Origin: VBAU01 sp036005185
GTDB taxonomy: Bacteria; Bacteroidota; Bacteroidia; Chitinophagales; Chitinophagaceae
Reading direction: 5' to 3'
NCBI GenBank assembly: GCA_036005185.1
Contig: DASYQS010000024.1
Coordinates: forward strand, 62,001 to 126,000
DNA: 64,000 nucleotides
The position numbers were made by a program, and so were the translations under genes. Shown here piece after piece: positions 42,825 to 52,151 of the stretch. Position 1 is the stretch's first letter. Each line of letters begins with the position of its first letter. The notes below the pieces were generated by a model. That model was not told the DNA's origin and did no database searches. It worked only from the letters and a program-made list of their open reading frames with translations.

Positions 42825-43829
42825 TTAAAGCCATCCGGATCGCCTGAATAAAAAGTAAATAAGGATACAGGCCCCGATTGTAAATAAGATTACGGCATAA
42901 AAACCATAATGCCATTCAACTTGCGGCATGAACTTGAAATTCATACCATAGAAACCGGCCACCATAGTAGGCACTGCAATGATAGCTGCCCAGCCTGCAA
43001 ATTTTTTTGATACATCACTTTGAGAGATGGAGATCAAAGAAAAGTTAGCTTCTAATGCTGTATTTAATAATTCTCTGGTGTTCTCAATCATTTCATTGAT
43101 ACGAACAACATGATCATATACATCTCTGAAATACGGACGGGTTTCTTCTGAAATATATTTGATATCAAACCTCATCAGCCTGTTGCAAACATCCACTAAC
43201 GGAGATACTGCTCGTTTTACTTCCAGCAGGTCTCGTTTTAGCTGATAGATCTGTTCTGTAGTTGTTCTGCTTGGCTTTTCCTTGAATATCTTGTCTTCGA
43301 TAATCTCCAGTTCCATTTCCATGGCATGAACAACAGGGAAATATTGATCTACGATAAAATCCATAACCGCATACAACGCATAACCCTGCCCTTTGCTTAA
43401 AAGATGAGGCGAGTTTTCACACATAACACGAACATTTGCATAGGACACCGTGGACTTATGACGAACTGTTACTATAAAATTCTCGCCGACAAAAAAATGT
43501 GTCTCGCCAAATTCAATATGATTTTGCTGAGTCATTTGTGCTGTTCTTAGCACTACAAAAAGAGATTCCCCATACAGCTCGATCTTAGGGCGTTGATGGG
43601 CGCTGTGGGCATCTTCAACCGCCAAGTCGTGCAAGCCAAACTCTTGTTGAACCCGGCTCAATATTTTTTCAGAAGGTTCGTGCAAGGCTATCCACACAAA
43701 CTGGTTAGGTTCTTTCAATACTTCGTGCACATTATCGAGCTCAACATCAGCAACGCGACGACCCATGGAATAGGCAGCGCAATTAATGATCTCCTTTACC
43801 GGCAGCTTTTCGTTAGTAGCGACTTCCAT
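42825..43829 (-). CDS. corA: CorA-like magnesium/cobalt transporter
   Basis: The 334-residue protein has a long cytosolic alpha/beta N-terminal domain and two membrane helices at the C-terminus. The loop motif YGMNF places GMN at 295-297, the signature of the CorA pore. The cytosolic tail ends with basic residues (RRSGWL). It transports Mg2+ or Co2+/Ni2+ as a pentamer. Full length; start ATG at 43829. Confidence 0.95.
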   Translation of the reverse strand: MEVATNEKLPVKEIINCAAYSMGRRVADVELDNVHEVLKEPNQFVWIALHEPSEKILSRVQQEFGLHDLAVEDAHSAHQRPKIELYGESLFVVLRTAQMTQQNHIEFGETHFFVGENFIVTVRHKSTVSYANVRVMCENSPHLLSKGQGYALYAVMDFIVDQYFPVVHAMEMELEIIEDKIFKEKPSRTTTEQIYQLKRDLLEVKRAVSPLVDVCNRLMRFDIKYISEETRPYFRDVYDHVVRINEMIENTRELLNTALEANFSLISISQSDVSKKFAGWAAIIAVPTMVAGFYGMNFKFMPQVEWHYGFYAVILFTIGACILIYFLFRRSGWL

Positions 43830-43985
43830 AACCGTAATTGATAGTAAAAGTTAACAATAAAATTGATCTCTTTAAAGTCAAATTTTTTAATAACGAACAC
43901 TAACCTCCTGTCATCGGAGTTTTTGCTGAACCTTATAAACTTTCTTTTGCATCTTGAAAAAATACCGTTCGAACAAAAAACTTTC

Positions 43986-43997
43986 TACTTTCGATAA
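43986..43997 (+). promoter_or_regulatory. -7-like box abutting the methyltransferase start
   Basis: TACTTTCG at 43986-43993 matches TAnnTTTG in seven of eight positions and ends four bases before the ATG at 43998, the same spacing as for three other genes here. Confidence 0.4.
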
Positions 43998-44624
43998 ATG
44001 CAAAACAAAGAAGCGTACAATCGTTGGTCGATTACCTATGATGATGTAGTGAATAAAACTAGAGATGTTGAAGCCTTAGCTTTTAGAAGCATTTTATCAA
44101 AAGTAAAGTTTTCAACTGCCATTGAGTTAGGTGCCGGAACTGGAAAAAATACAGAATGGCTTATTAAAAATGCTGAACATGTCATTGCTGTTGATTTTTC
44201 GGAAGAGATGTTAAATGCCGCAAAAAAGAAAATTAATTCCAACAATATTGAATTTGCAATTGCTGATATTACAAAACCTTGGATTTTTACAGATAAAAAA
44301 AATGACCTCATAACTTGCAGCCTTATACTGGAGCATATAGAAAATATTGATTTCGTTTTTCAGCAAGCTGGTCAGCATTTAAACAGTGGTGGTTTGTTTT
44401 ATATCGGAGAATTACATCCCTTTAAACAATACCAGGGAAGCAAGGCGAGGTTTGAAACAGGATCGGAGCTATTTACACTTGAATGTTTCATTCACAACAT
44501 TTCAGATTATATGGATGCTGCAGCTAAAAATAATTTCTTTTGCTTGTCTCTTACAGAATGGTTTGACGATAATGATAAAAACTCGATTCCCAGAGTAATA
44601 GCATTTCTTTTTCAGAAGAAATAA
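43998..44624 (+). CDS. Class I SAM-dependent methyltransferase
   Basis: The 208-residue Rossmann-type methyltransferase has motif I IELGAGTGKNTEWL (about 40-53), the acidic motif II near VIAVDFSEEML and motif IV ITCSLILEHIEN. This is the Methyltransf_11/25 group. No target-specific domain is present, so the substrate is unknown. Confidence 0.9.
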   Translation: MQNKEAYNRWSITYDDVVNKTRDVEALAFRSILSKVKFSTAIELGAGTGKNTEWLIKNAEHVIAVDFSEEMLNAAKKKINSNNIEFAIADITKPWIFTDKKNDLITCSLILEHIENIDFVFQQAGQHLNSGGLFYIGELHPFKQYQGSKARFETGSELFTLECFIHNISDYMDAAAKNNFFCLSLTEWFDDNDKNSIPRVIAFLFQKK

Positions 44625-44685
44625 TTCAGACAAGATAACTACTTTACCAATTAATGGTATTAATGATAGAGTTTAGATATTGGAA

Positions 44686-45417
44686 TTAATTGCTCAACGC
44701 ATTTCTCAAAGCCGCCACTTCAGCCGGGTCAATTGAGTTGTTCATATAGCTCTCTGAGGAATTTTCAAATGAAGGGTGAATAAATTCCATCTTCGATTTT
44801 GTTTTGTTGCGCAGAGAAGAATGAAATTCTGTGCAGCCAGTTTTCTCAGCCAATGTTTTTATATTTTCCTTTCGGACTCCGCTGCCCGGCATAATCACAA
44901 TTCGATGATCGGCCTTTTGATTTAATTGCGCAATGAGTTCAATTCCATCAGGAGCACCTGGCTTCTGACCAGAAGTGAGAATCCGTTCACAACCTATTTG
45001 TATGAGCTGTTCCATGGCTTCAAAGGGATCACGGCAACGATCAAAAGCACGATGAAAGGTTACGCCCATAGGATAAGCAATTTCAATTATGGCTGCTGTT
45101 CTTTTTACATCAATCGTCCCATCTGCATTTAATAAACCAATTACAATTCCATCACAGCCCAATTGCTTGCAAAGCTTTACATCATGAAGTATGATCTCGT
45201 ATTCATCATCACTATATAAAAAATCTCCTCCTCTTGGTCTGATGATGGGATAGATCAAAACATCAAAGCTTTCACGGCATTGATAAATAGTTCCGTAAGA
45301 AGCTGTTGTTCCTCCCTCATCAAGATTTGCGCAGAGCTCTATTCTATCAGCACCGCCTTTCACTGCAGCTTTTGTTGTTTCAAAATCCGAGGTAGCTATT
45401 TCAATAATGTAAAACAT
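44686..45417 (-). CDS. cutC: Copper homeostasis protein CutC
   Basis: ATG at 45417 is favoured over 45465, because the family sequence begins MFYIIEIATSDFETTKAAV. The 243-residue TIM-barrel protein shows GADRIELCANLDEGGTTASYG, YPIIRPRGGDFLYSDDEYEI, DGIVIGLLNADGTID, FHRAFDRCRDPFEAM and RILTSGQKPGA, the CutC hallmarks. It binds Cu(I) or has an uncharacterised enzymatic role. It is preceded by an AT-rich spacer with repeated CAATTG. Confidence 0.95.
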   Translation of the reverse strand: MFYIIEIATSDFETTKAAVKGGADRIELCANLDEGGTTASYGTIYQCRESFDVLIYPIIRPRGGDFLYSDDEYEIILHDVKLCKQLGCDGIVIGLLNADGTIDVKRTAAIIEIAYPMGVTFHRAFDRCRDPFEAMEQLIQIGCERILTSGQKPGAPDGIELIAQLNQKADHRIVIMPGSGVRKENIKTLAEKTGCTEFHSSLRNKTKSKMEFIHPSFENSSESYMNNSIDPAEVAALRNALSN

Positions 45418-45494
45418 GTTGTGAATTGCCAATTGCCAATTGTGAATGTACTCGGTGAATAGCATACTGACAATTCACCATTCACTATTGACAA

Positions 45495-46529
45495 TCAGAA
45501 CCAGCTTTTCGCCGGGATTAGTTTTTCAGTATTATTATTATGAACAGCGTACTTGAATCCTTTCTGTATGGCGAAGGAACCCACCTGCCCTTTTTTATTT
45601 AAAGCAACAAATGCAACCTGTATATCCTTCGCTTTTTCTTTTTTTATTTTAATAATCCTTTCAATGGCTTTTTTGCAAGCATCTTCCGGCAATAGACCAT
45701 GGCGCATTAGCTCAACAACTGTGTGTGAACCGCTGATGCGAATCACATCTTCGCCTTGACCAGTACCAACACAAGCCCCAATTTCATTGTCAACAAAAAG
45801 CCCTGCTCCGATAATTGGTGAGTCTCCTACCCTGCCCCGCATTTTAAAACCCATACCACTTGTAGTACAGCTTCCGCTTAGATTCCCATTTGCGTCCATG
45901 GCCACCATTCCAATAGTATCGTGATTGAATTCATTAACCCCATTATAATCCGGAGCAAAAGGTCCATGAGATTTTGAATTTTCAATATTGATCACTGGTT
46001 TGTGTTTTGATTCTTTGAGCCATTTCTCATATTCCTTCTGTGCCTCAGCAGATAGTTTTTGTTCTTCCAATGGAAATCCTTCTGCAATGGCAAATTTCTG
46101 AGCGCCATCTCCTACCAGCATCACATGCGGTGTTTTTTCCATCACTCTTCTCGCCACTGAGATCGGATGTTTAATACGTTCAAGAAAAGCAACGCTTCCA
46201 CAATTTGAAAATTCATCCATAATGCTGGCATCCAGTGTAACAAAACCCTCCCGATCAGGATTTGCTCCAAGGCCCACACAACAATTAATAGAGTCTTCGG
46301 TGACTTTTACTCCTTCTTCTACTGCATCTAAAGCTCTTCCACCACTGCTCAAAATTTTCCACGCCGCCTTATTCGCCTCAATGCCAGCATCCCATGTCGA
46401 AATCACAATTGGATTTCCTTTTCCATGCTCCTCGCTAAAATCAATTACAGAGGCAGAAATTTTTTTATTCAGTAAAACAGCGAGGCTGCTCAAGAGTGAT
46501 GATTGCAGAAATTTTCTTCGGCCATTCAT
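45495..46529 (-). CDS. N4-(beta-N-acetylglucosaminyl)-L-asparaginase (glycosylasparaginase)
   Basis: ATG at 46529 is preferred, giving 344 residues with a Tat-like export start (MNGRRKFLQSSLLSSLAVLL); an upstream ATG at 46643 would run through the previous gene. The protein is an N-terminal nucleophile hydrolase: the autoprocessing site is HDTIG with the nucleophile Thr205, followed by SCTTSGMGFKMRGRVGDSPI and AGLFVDNEIGACVGTGQGE. It cleaves the GlcNAc-Asn bond in N-glycan fragments outside the cytoplasm. This fits a glycoprotein-degrading lifestyle together with the GH20 enzyme at 52381. Confidence 0.94.
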   Translation of the reverse strand: MNGRRKFLQSSLLSSLAVLLNKKISASVIDFSEEHGKGNPIVISTWDAGIEANKAAWKILSSGGRALDAVEEGVKVTEDSINCCVGLGANPDREGFVTLDASIMDEFSNCGSVAFLERIKHPISVARRVMEKTPHVMLVGDGAQKFAIAEGFPLEEQKLSAEAQKEYEKWLKESKHKPVINIENSKSHGPFAPDYNGVNEFNHDTIGMVAMDANGNLSGSCTTSGMGFKMRGRVGDSPIIGAGLFVDNEIGACVGTGQGEDVIRISGSHTVVELMRHGLLPEDACKKAIERIIKIKKEKAKDIQVAFVALNKKGQVGSFAIQKGFKYAVHNNNTEKLIPAKSWF

Positions 46530-46551
46530 GGTAAGGGGTTTTATATAAAAA

Positions 46552-47031
46552 TTACTTTGAACCTTGCTTTGCAACAATAAAATCATACAGGCTTTGTTGT
46601 GCTGACCTTTTGACCTTTTTTTGAAACCATGCCATGCTGCCAAATAATATACCAGGCAGGCCCAACGCTTGTTTGCACCAGTTGCTTAATTTAAATTGAT
46701 CAGAATGCTCGATGATCTTCCCGTTGTTGAAGCGCATGTGAGCCTTGATCTTGTTCACCACTTTTCGATTTGTTTTTGTAAATGTATAGGAGGCTACCCA
46801 GTTACAAGTGCCATATTCATCATCTGCCTCCACATCACTAAATTTGATGGAAAGATCAACAGCACGCGTGCACAGCATTTCCCACATCCATTTTACTTCC
46901 TCGTCAATGAGGTCTTCAAAAACAGGATCATAAAAAATTACTTTATCACTGTAACAATTTTGCATGGTTTGATAATCTCTTTTTTGGAAGGCAGTATAAA
47001 AGCTCACAATCACCTGTTCGTTTATATTCAT
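46552..47031 (-). CDS. NTF2-like (SnoaL-like) protein
   Basis: ATG at 47031 (MNINEQVIVSFYTAFQKRDY) is preferred over one at 47109, whose extra 26 residues do not look homologous. The 159-residue protein has the NTF2-like pattern (MQNCYSDKVIFYDPVFEDLI, then FSDVEADDEYGTCNWVASY). It lacks a signal peptide, unlike the other NTF2-like proteins here. The glycosylasparaginase gene follows 22 bases downstream on the same strand and might share the transcript. Confidence 0.83.
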   Translation of the reverse strand: MNINEQVIVSFYTAFQKRDYQTMQNCYSDKVIFYDPVFEDLIDEEVKWMWEMLCTRAVDLSIKFSDVEADDEYGTCNWVASYTFTKTNRKVVNKIKAHMRFNNGKIIEHSDQFKLSNWCKQALGLPGILFGSMAWFQKKVKRSAQQSLYDFIVAKQGSK

Positions 47032-47221
47032 ACTCGCCAAAACTAACGATAAGACTTCTAATAATATCAAAAGGGAAAACCCTTTTTCTGCCAATTCCTT
47101 GCAGTACATGCAACTCTTTCAGCATTCCATTGTTATAATACTGACAAACTGCCTCGTTCAAGAATGAGCACTATTTTTGGTGTTTAAACATCATAATTTA
47201 ATTAGCCTATCAATACTTAAT

Positions 47222-47779
47222 ATGAGAATAGAAATAATTTCAGGTAGCCCAAGACCCAACAGCGTTACACATAGGGTTGCTTTGCATTTACAAAACCTGC
47301 TGCAGCAAAACACGGAACACGAAGTAGGGATGATTAATTTGAAAGATTGGCATTTGCCTGTTCTTCAATCCGTTTATGTTTCTGTTGAGCACACACCTGA
47401 CGAATTTAAATTGCTGGCAAAACGAATCTTTGCCGCAGATGCCTTTATTCTTGTATCACCGGAATACAATGGCAGTTACTCACCGGCTATGAAAAATTTA
47501 CTGGATCATTTTCCTAAGCAACATCATAAGCCATTTGGTATTGTAACGGCCTCTCCTGGTCAGTTGGGTGGTATCCGGGCCGCACAACAAATGCAACTGT
47601 TGGTTATTGCGTTATTTGGCATAGCTTCTCCGTACATGCTGATCGTAGGTGGGGTTGACAAAAGATTTGATGCGGATGGAAATTTATTGGATAAGAGTTT
47701 TCAAAATAACGTACATAATTTTATTACGGAGTACTTATGGCTTGCTGAGAGCTTGATGAAAAATAAAATGGCGGCATAA
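47222..47779 (+). CDS. NADPH-dependent FMN reductase family protein
   Basis: ATG at 47222 is favoured (MRIEIISGSPRPNSVTHRV), giving 185 residues. The flavodoxin-like fold shows the FMN phosphate loop SGSPRPNSVTHR, the ISVSPEYNGSYSPAMKNLLDHF type motif (seen as VSPEYNGSYSPAMKNLLDHF), and ASPGQLGGIRAAQQMQLLV. It reduces FMN or quinones with NAD(P)H. A palindromic repeat begins directly after the stop. Confidence 0.9.
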   Translation: MRIEIISGSPRPNSVTHRVALHLQNLLQQNTEHEVGMINLKDWHLPVLQSVYVSVEHTPDEFKLLAKRIFAADAFILVSPEYNGSYSPAMKNLLDHFPKQHHKPFGIVTASPGQLGGIRAAQQMQLLVIALFGIASPYMLIVGGVDKRFDADGNLLDKSFQNNVHNFITEYLWLAESLMKNKMAA

Positions 47780-47780
47780 A

Positions 47781-47802
47781 CCCCCTATCCCCCTGAAGGG
47801 GG
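47781..47802. repeat. C-run/G-run palindromic repeat, copy 4
   Basis: A C-rich lead (CCCCCTAT) is followed by CCCCCT (47789-47794), which pairs with AGGGGG (47797-47802). It lies two bases after the FMN reductase stop. Shorter than copies 1-3 but of the same build. Confidence 0.6.
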
Positions 47803-47971
47803 AACCTTGATCGATTAATTTTTATATATCGCAAGTTCTTTTTTAGATGCAGATTAGTGTTACCAACTTTAGTAATTCTGTTTAGATTTTGTTGTGTAAC
47901 GCTCTTCACCATCAGGAATATTATTCAACATTTATTAACTTTTAAAAGCTCCGCCTCAGGCGGATTAGGGT

Positions 47972-48682
47972 ATGAAAACAATATTACATAAAGCAAATAC
48001 AAGAGGTCATGCCAATCATGGATGGCTTGATAGTTATCACACATTTAGCTTTGCCGGTTATCATGATCCGCAAAGAATTCATTTTGGAGCCTTGAGGGTT
48101 TTGAACGATGATACAGTTGCTGGCGGCATGGGTTTCGGCGCCCATCCACATGACAATATGGAGATCATCTCAATCCCCACTTCCGGCGATCTGGAACATA
48201 AGGACAATATGGGCAATGTGCAAGTAATAAAGCAAGGTGATGTGCAGGTAATGAGTGCAGGAACCGGAATTCAACATGCCGAGAAAAATAAAAATGCAGA
48301 CAAGCCCGTAAAGTTTTTCCAGATCTGGGTTTTTCCCAAAAAACAAAATGTGAAGCCGAGGTACGATCAGAAAAGTTTTAGCGACGCAGACAAGCACAAT
48401 AAATTGTTGACCGTTGTTTCGCCTATAGATTCTCAGGACGCAGGTGTGCAAATTCATCAAGACGCATGGTTTTCTCTCGGAAAACTGGATAAAGATTTTA
48501 CAACAAGCTATTCTTTAAAAAATAAGCAAAATGGTGTTTACGCTTTTGTAATTGATGGGGATGTGACCATCAATGGAGAAAAACTAAATCGCCGTGATGG
48601 ATTAGGAATTACGGAGGCTGATACACTGAATATAAAAGCAGATAGCAACGCCGAATTACTTTTAATGGAAGTGCCTGTTTAA
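47972..48682 (+). CDS. Pirin family protein (YhhW-like)
   Basis: The 236-residue bicupin protein has the pirin metal site in the first cupin: GAHPHDNMEIISIPTSGDLEH, with the His ligands and Glu, and QVMSAGTGIQHAEKN. YhhW-like pirins have quercetin dioxygenase-type activity with Fe or other metals. It is the first of two tandem pirin genes, 13 bases apart. Function in vivo unknown. Confidence 0.93.
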   Translation: MKTILHKANTRGHANHGWLDSYHTFSFAGYHDPQRIHFGALRVLNDDTVAGGMGFGAHPHDNMEIISIPTSGDLEHKDNMGNVQVIKQGDVQVMSAGTGIQHAEKNKNADKPVKFFQIWVFPKKQNVKPRYDQKSFSDADKHNKLLTVVSPIDSQDAGVQIHQDAWFSLGKLDKDFTTSYSLKNKQNGVYAFVIDGDVTINGEKLNRRDGLGITEADTLNIKADSNAELLLMEVPV

Positions 48683-48695
48683 CATTGGAGGATAT

Positions 48696-49595
48696 ATGAA
48701 TACTAATAAAACGATAGAAGCAGTAATTGCTCCACCACCACCTCATATGGTAGGTGATGGATTTAGGGTACATAATTTTTTCCCAAATAGCAGATTAATT
48801 GATAAAAAAAGAATGAGCCCTTTTTTCCTTTTGGACTACAATTCTAAAATTGAGTTTGCTCCCAGTGATATTCCCCGTGGTGTTGGTGTACACCCTCACC
48901 GGGGTTTTGAAACCGTGACCATTGCTTATCATGGACGAGTTTCACATCATGATAGCGCGGGTAACAGTGGGGTAATTGGCGAGGGAGATGTACAATGGAT
49001 GACTGCGGGATCAGGACTCTTGCACAAAGAATATCACGAAAAAGAGTTCAGCAAAAAAGGTGGCCCGTTTCAAATGGTGCAATTATGGGTAAATCTTCCT
49101 GCTGAATATAAAATGACACCACCGAAATATCAGGAGATCACGCGTCAAAGAATGGGTAAATATGAATTACCGGATAATAAAGGAACTGTGGAGGTGATTG
49201 CCGGTGAATATAAAAATCCCGATAAATCGGGGCAAGTTCTAAAGGGCCCGGCTTCAACATTTACTCCAATGCATGTGTATAATGCCCGGTTAAAAAAAGA
49301 TGCAAAGATTGAATTTAGTTTTCCTCAAACCTTTAATGCGGGTATTTTAGTGATAGAAGGAAGTGCAAGAATAAACGGTGAAATAGCTTCTGCCGATCAT
49401 TTCGTGCTGTTTAAAAATGATGGCGAGTTGATCAATATTGAAACTGATGAAGATACCGTGTTATTGATACTTTCCGGTGAACCAATCAATGAGCCTATTG
49501 CCCAATATGGCCCTTTCTTGATGAATACCTGGGAAGAATTAGAACAGGCCATTGAAGATGTAAACACTGGTAAATTTGGAGTTTTGGCAGATTGA
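48696..49595 (+). CDS. Pirin family protein (second, longer)
   Basis: The 299-residue pirin has the metal site GVHPHRGFETVTIAYHGRVSH, then GDVQWMTAGSGLLHKEYHE and a C-terminal Pirin_C domain (PMHVYNARLKKDAKIEFSF). It has a GG-AGGATAT-like purine stretch before ATG. It is co-transcribed with the upstream shorter pirin. Confidence 0.93.
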   Translation: MNTNKTIEAVIAPPPPHMVGDGFRVHNFFPNSRLIDKKRMSPFFLLDYNSKIEFAPSDIPRGVGVHPHRGFETVTIAYHGRVSHHDSAGNSGVIGEGDVQWMTAGSGLLHKEYHEKEFSKKGGPFQMVQLWVNLPAEYKMTPPKYQEITRQRMGKYELPDNKGTVEVIAGEYKNPDKSGQVLKGPASTFTPMHVYNARLKKDAKIEFSFPQTFNAGILVIEGSARINGEIASADHFVLFKNDGELINIETDEDTVLLILSGEPINEPIAQYGPFLMNTWEELEQAIEDVNTGKFGVLAD

Positions 49596-49675
49596 CCAAA
49601 ATCATAGCTAAAGGAAACCTTTGTCAAACAAAAGCCAACACTCCTGTTGTTGCTTTATGTAAAATCCTTAGAGTT

Positions 49676-50062
49676 ATGATTACAACATTTCCTCCTGCCA
49701 AGCTTCATATTGAATATCAATTTTGGATCGCAGAACTGAATTTTGATATAGAGCTTATAAAAATTTTTGAAAGCCACTTAGCCTACCTTGCATCACACGT
49801 CGCTTCAAAAAAAATAATGCCAAGAATTGAGCAATTTCAAAATCAGTTCATCCGTCAGCGTGAGGTAATTGATGAGTTGAAACACGATCTCAATATTTCA
49901 GAAAAACAACTGGCGGCATTTGTTAGAGATATGGCGCCTATTGGTTTCGAAAATGAACGATTAGATAATCATCCGGGGTTAAGAGAAAGGTTTTTAACCT
50001 TTCGCAGTTTATTCGATGATCTAAAAGTTCGTTTCAGGCATTTTGAAAGTGAGTGGATGTAG
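49676..50062 (+). CDS. Hypothetical helical protein
   Basis: ATG at 49676 is chosen, giving 128 residues; a TTG at 49592 overlapping the pirin stop would add 28 residues of odd composition. The protein is almost wholly helical with long charged helices (FIRQREVIDELKHDLNISEK, LRERFLTFRSLFDDLKVRFR), compatible with a coiled coil. No export signal is present. I do not recognise a family; it may belong to the pirin operon. Confidence 0.65.
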   Translation: MITTFPPAKLHIEYQFWIAELNFDIELIKIFESHLAYLASHVASKKIMPRIEQFQNQFIRQREVIDELKHDLNISEKQLAAFVRDMAPIGFENERLDNHPGLRERFLTFRSLFDDLKVRFRHFESEWM

Positions 50063-50193
50063 GCGAGTTCTAAGTTTAATTCGAAATTGAGTGATTATTT
50101 AGTATTCATGGAATTTCCCCAGGGTAGTTTGCATATTCTTCTTTTTCTTTTATGACTGATTGTGATAAATTCGATGTTTCAAAATCAGTCTCG

Positions 50194-52121
50194 ATGAAGA
50201 AATTTTTTTCAATTCTTTTTTCTATTTCATTCCCGTTCATCATCATCGCACAATCAAACTTGCAGGATAGTGCATGGGTTAGCGACAATTACACCAAGAG
50301 AGAGGTGTATATCACTATGCGTGATGGGAAAAAATTATTCACCGCCATATATTCCCCAAAGGATGCAAGCGAAAAACATCCTGTTTTAATAACAAGAACT
50401 CCATATTCCTGTGCTCCCTATGGTGAGCAAAACTTTACTAACCGTCTTTGGAGCGGCCATTGGAGATATTATGCCAGAGAAAATTATATTATCGTTATTC
50501 AAGATGTACGTGGCCGTTGGATGAGCGAAGTTGAGTTTGTTGACATTCGCCTTACAACTCCGATAAGAAGACAAACAATGATGTTGATGAGGCTAGCGAT
50601 ACATACGATGCTATTGATTGGATCGTAAAAAATGCTCCAAACAACAATGGAAATGTGGGGGTATTTGGAATTTCCTATCCCGGTTTTTATTCAACAATGG
50701 CTGCATTAAGTGGTCATCCCGCATTAAAAGCTGTGAGCCCTCAGGCGCCGGTTACCGATTGGTTTCAGGGCGACGATTTTCATCATAACGGCGTATTTTT
50801 CTTGATGGATGCATTTGCTTTTTACGTGGGTGGGTTTGGTTACCCACGGCCTCATCCAACAACGATTGGTCCAAAGTCTGCATTGACATTAGCAATTAAT
50901 GATAACTATCAAACTTATTTGCAATTAGGGCCACTTAAAAAATTCATGGAGTTAACAGGCGATAGCATCAAATTTTGGAAAGACTTTTATGCTCATCCTA
51001 ATTATGATGCTTGGTGGCAAGCAAGGAACCCGAGAAATTTTGTGGGCGATATTAAGCCTGCTATGCTTGTGGTGGGAGGTTTGTTTGATGCTGAAGATTG
51101 TTTCGGCGCTTGGAATTTGTACAAGGCCATTGAAAAGAAAAACTCTGCTGATCATTTTAATAAACTGGTGATGGGTCCCTGGTATCACGGTCAATGGGCA
51201 TCGAATGATGGAACTCATTTAGGGAACGTACAGTTTGGTTCCAACACTTCATTCTGGTATCAGAATAATATTGAAATTCCCTTTTTCAATTATTATCTAA
51301 AAGGCAAAGGCAACGCCTCACGTATCAGTGAAGCAACTATTTTTTTTAGTGGCGCTAATGAATGGAAGAATTTATCTCAATGGCCGCCTGCAGAAAAACA
51401 AGATAGAATGATTTTCTTACGGTCAAATGGAAAGCTTTCATGGAATAAGCCATCGCCCCTCTCCAGAGGAGAGGGGAAGGGGGTGGGGCCTTTCAGCGAA
51501 TACATCAGCGATCCTGCTCATCCTGTGCCTTATACTGAGGATGTTCATTTTAACAGAACCAGAGATTATATGACCGATGATCAGCGGTTTGCCTCTCGCA
51601 GACCGGATGTACTAACCTTTCAAACCGATACATTGCAAGAAGATCTGACCCTAGCAGGAGTTGTAACAGCTGACTTGAAACTTAGCATTTCCACTACTGA
51701 TGCCGACTTTGTTGTTAAATTGATCGATGTATTTCCTGATAATTTCCGTTATGCTGATTCAGCTCAACAAAACACGAGCCGCAACGCTGGCGGGCCTTAT
51801 CCGATGGGTAGTTATCAAATGTTGGTTCGGGGAGAAATTATGAGAGGAAAATTCAGAAATAGTTTTTCATCGCCCGAGGCTTTTAAACCAAATAAAATTG
51901 AAACGGTAAAATTCGATTTGCCTGATGTAGCGCATACATTTAAAAAAGGGCATCGGGTGATGATTCAAATCCAAAGTAGTTGGTTTCCACTAGCTGATCG
52001 CAACCCTCAAAAATTTATGAACATTTATGAGGCGAGTGACAACGATTTTCAAAAAGCCACCATCCGTATTTATCATGATGCAATGAACAGTAGCAATATC
52101 ATATTGCCTGTGTTAAGATGA
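50194..52121 (+). pseudogene. CocE/NonD family hydrolase gene with a frameshift
   Basis: The N-terminal part starts at ATG 50194 with a signal peptide (KKFFSILFSISFPFIIIAQ) and continues to GRWMSEVEFVDIR. In the original frame the reading then becomes LTTPIRRQ and stops at 50628. In the other frame the bases from about 50551 give YNSDKKTNNDVDEASDTYDA, which joins straight to the rest (GVFGISYPGFYSTMAAL, nucleophile Ser in GISYPG, and a C-terminal X-Pro-dipeptidyl-peptidase C-type domain). One missing C in CGCCTTAC near 50550 explains this. Such enzymes hydrolyse acyl esters, amides or peptides. Either the gene is newly broken or the base is a sequencing error. A palindromic repeat lies inside the coding frame at 51456-51488. 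Confidence 0.85.
51456..51488. repeat. C-run/G-run palindromic repeat, copy 5, inside a coding frame
   Basis: CCCCTCTCC (51456-51464) pairs perfectly with GGAGAGGGG (51468-51476), and AAGGGGGTGGGG follows. It is read in frame as SPLSRGEGKGVG within the CocE/NonD hydrolase, a surface-loop-like insertion. Confidence 0.75.
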
Positions 52122-52151
52122 GTTTGTAATTTTACAAAAAAGAGAATAATT

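Noticed and set aside
42706..42915. Short minus-strand open frame after CorA
   Set aside because: It overlaps the 3' end of corA in another frame and has no protein-like features.
46530..46643. N-terminal extension of the glycosylasparaginase from ATG 46643
   Set aside because: It would overlap the NTF2-like gene and bury the Tat-like signal that starts at 46529.
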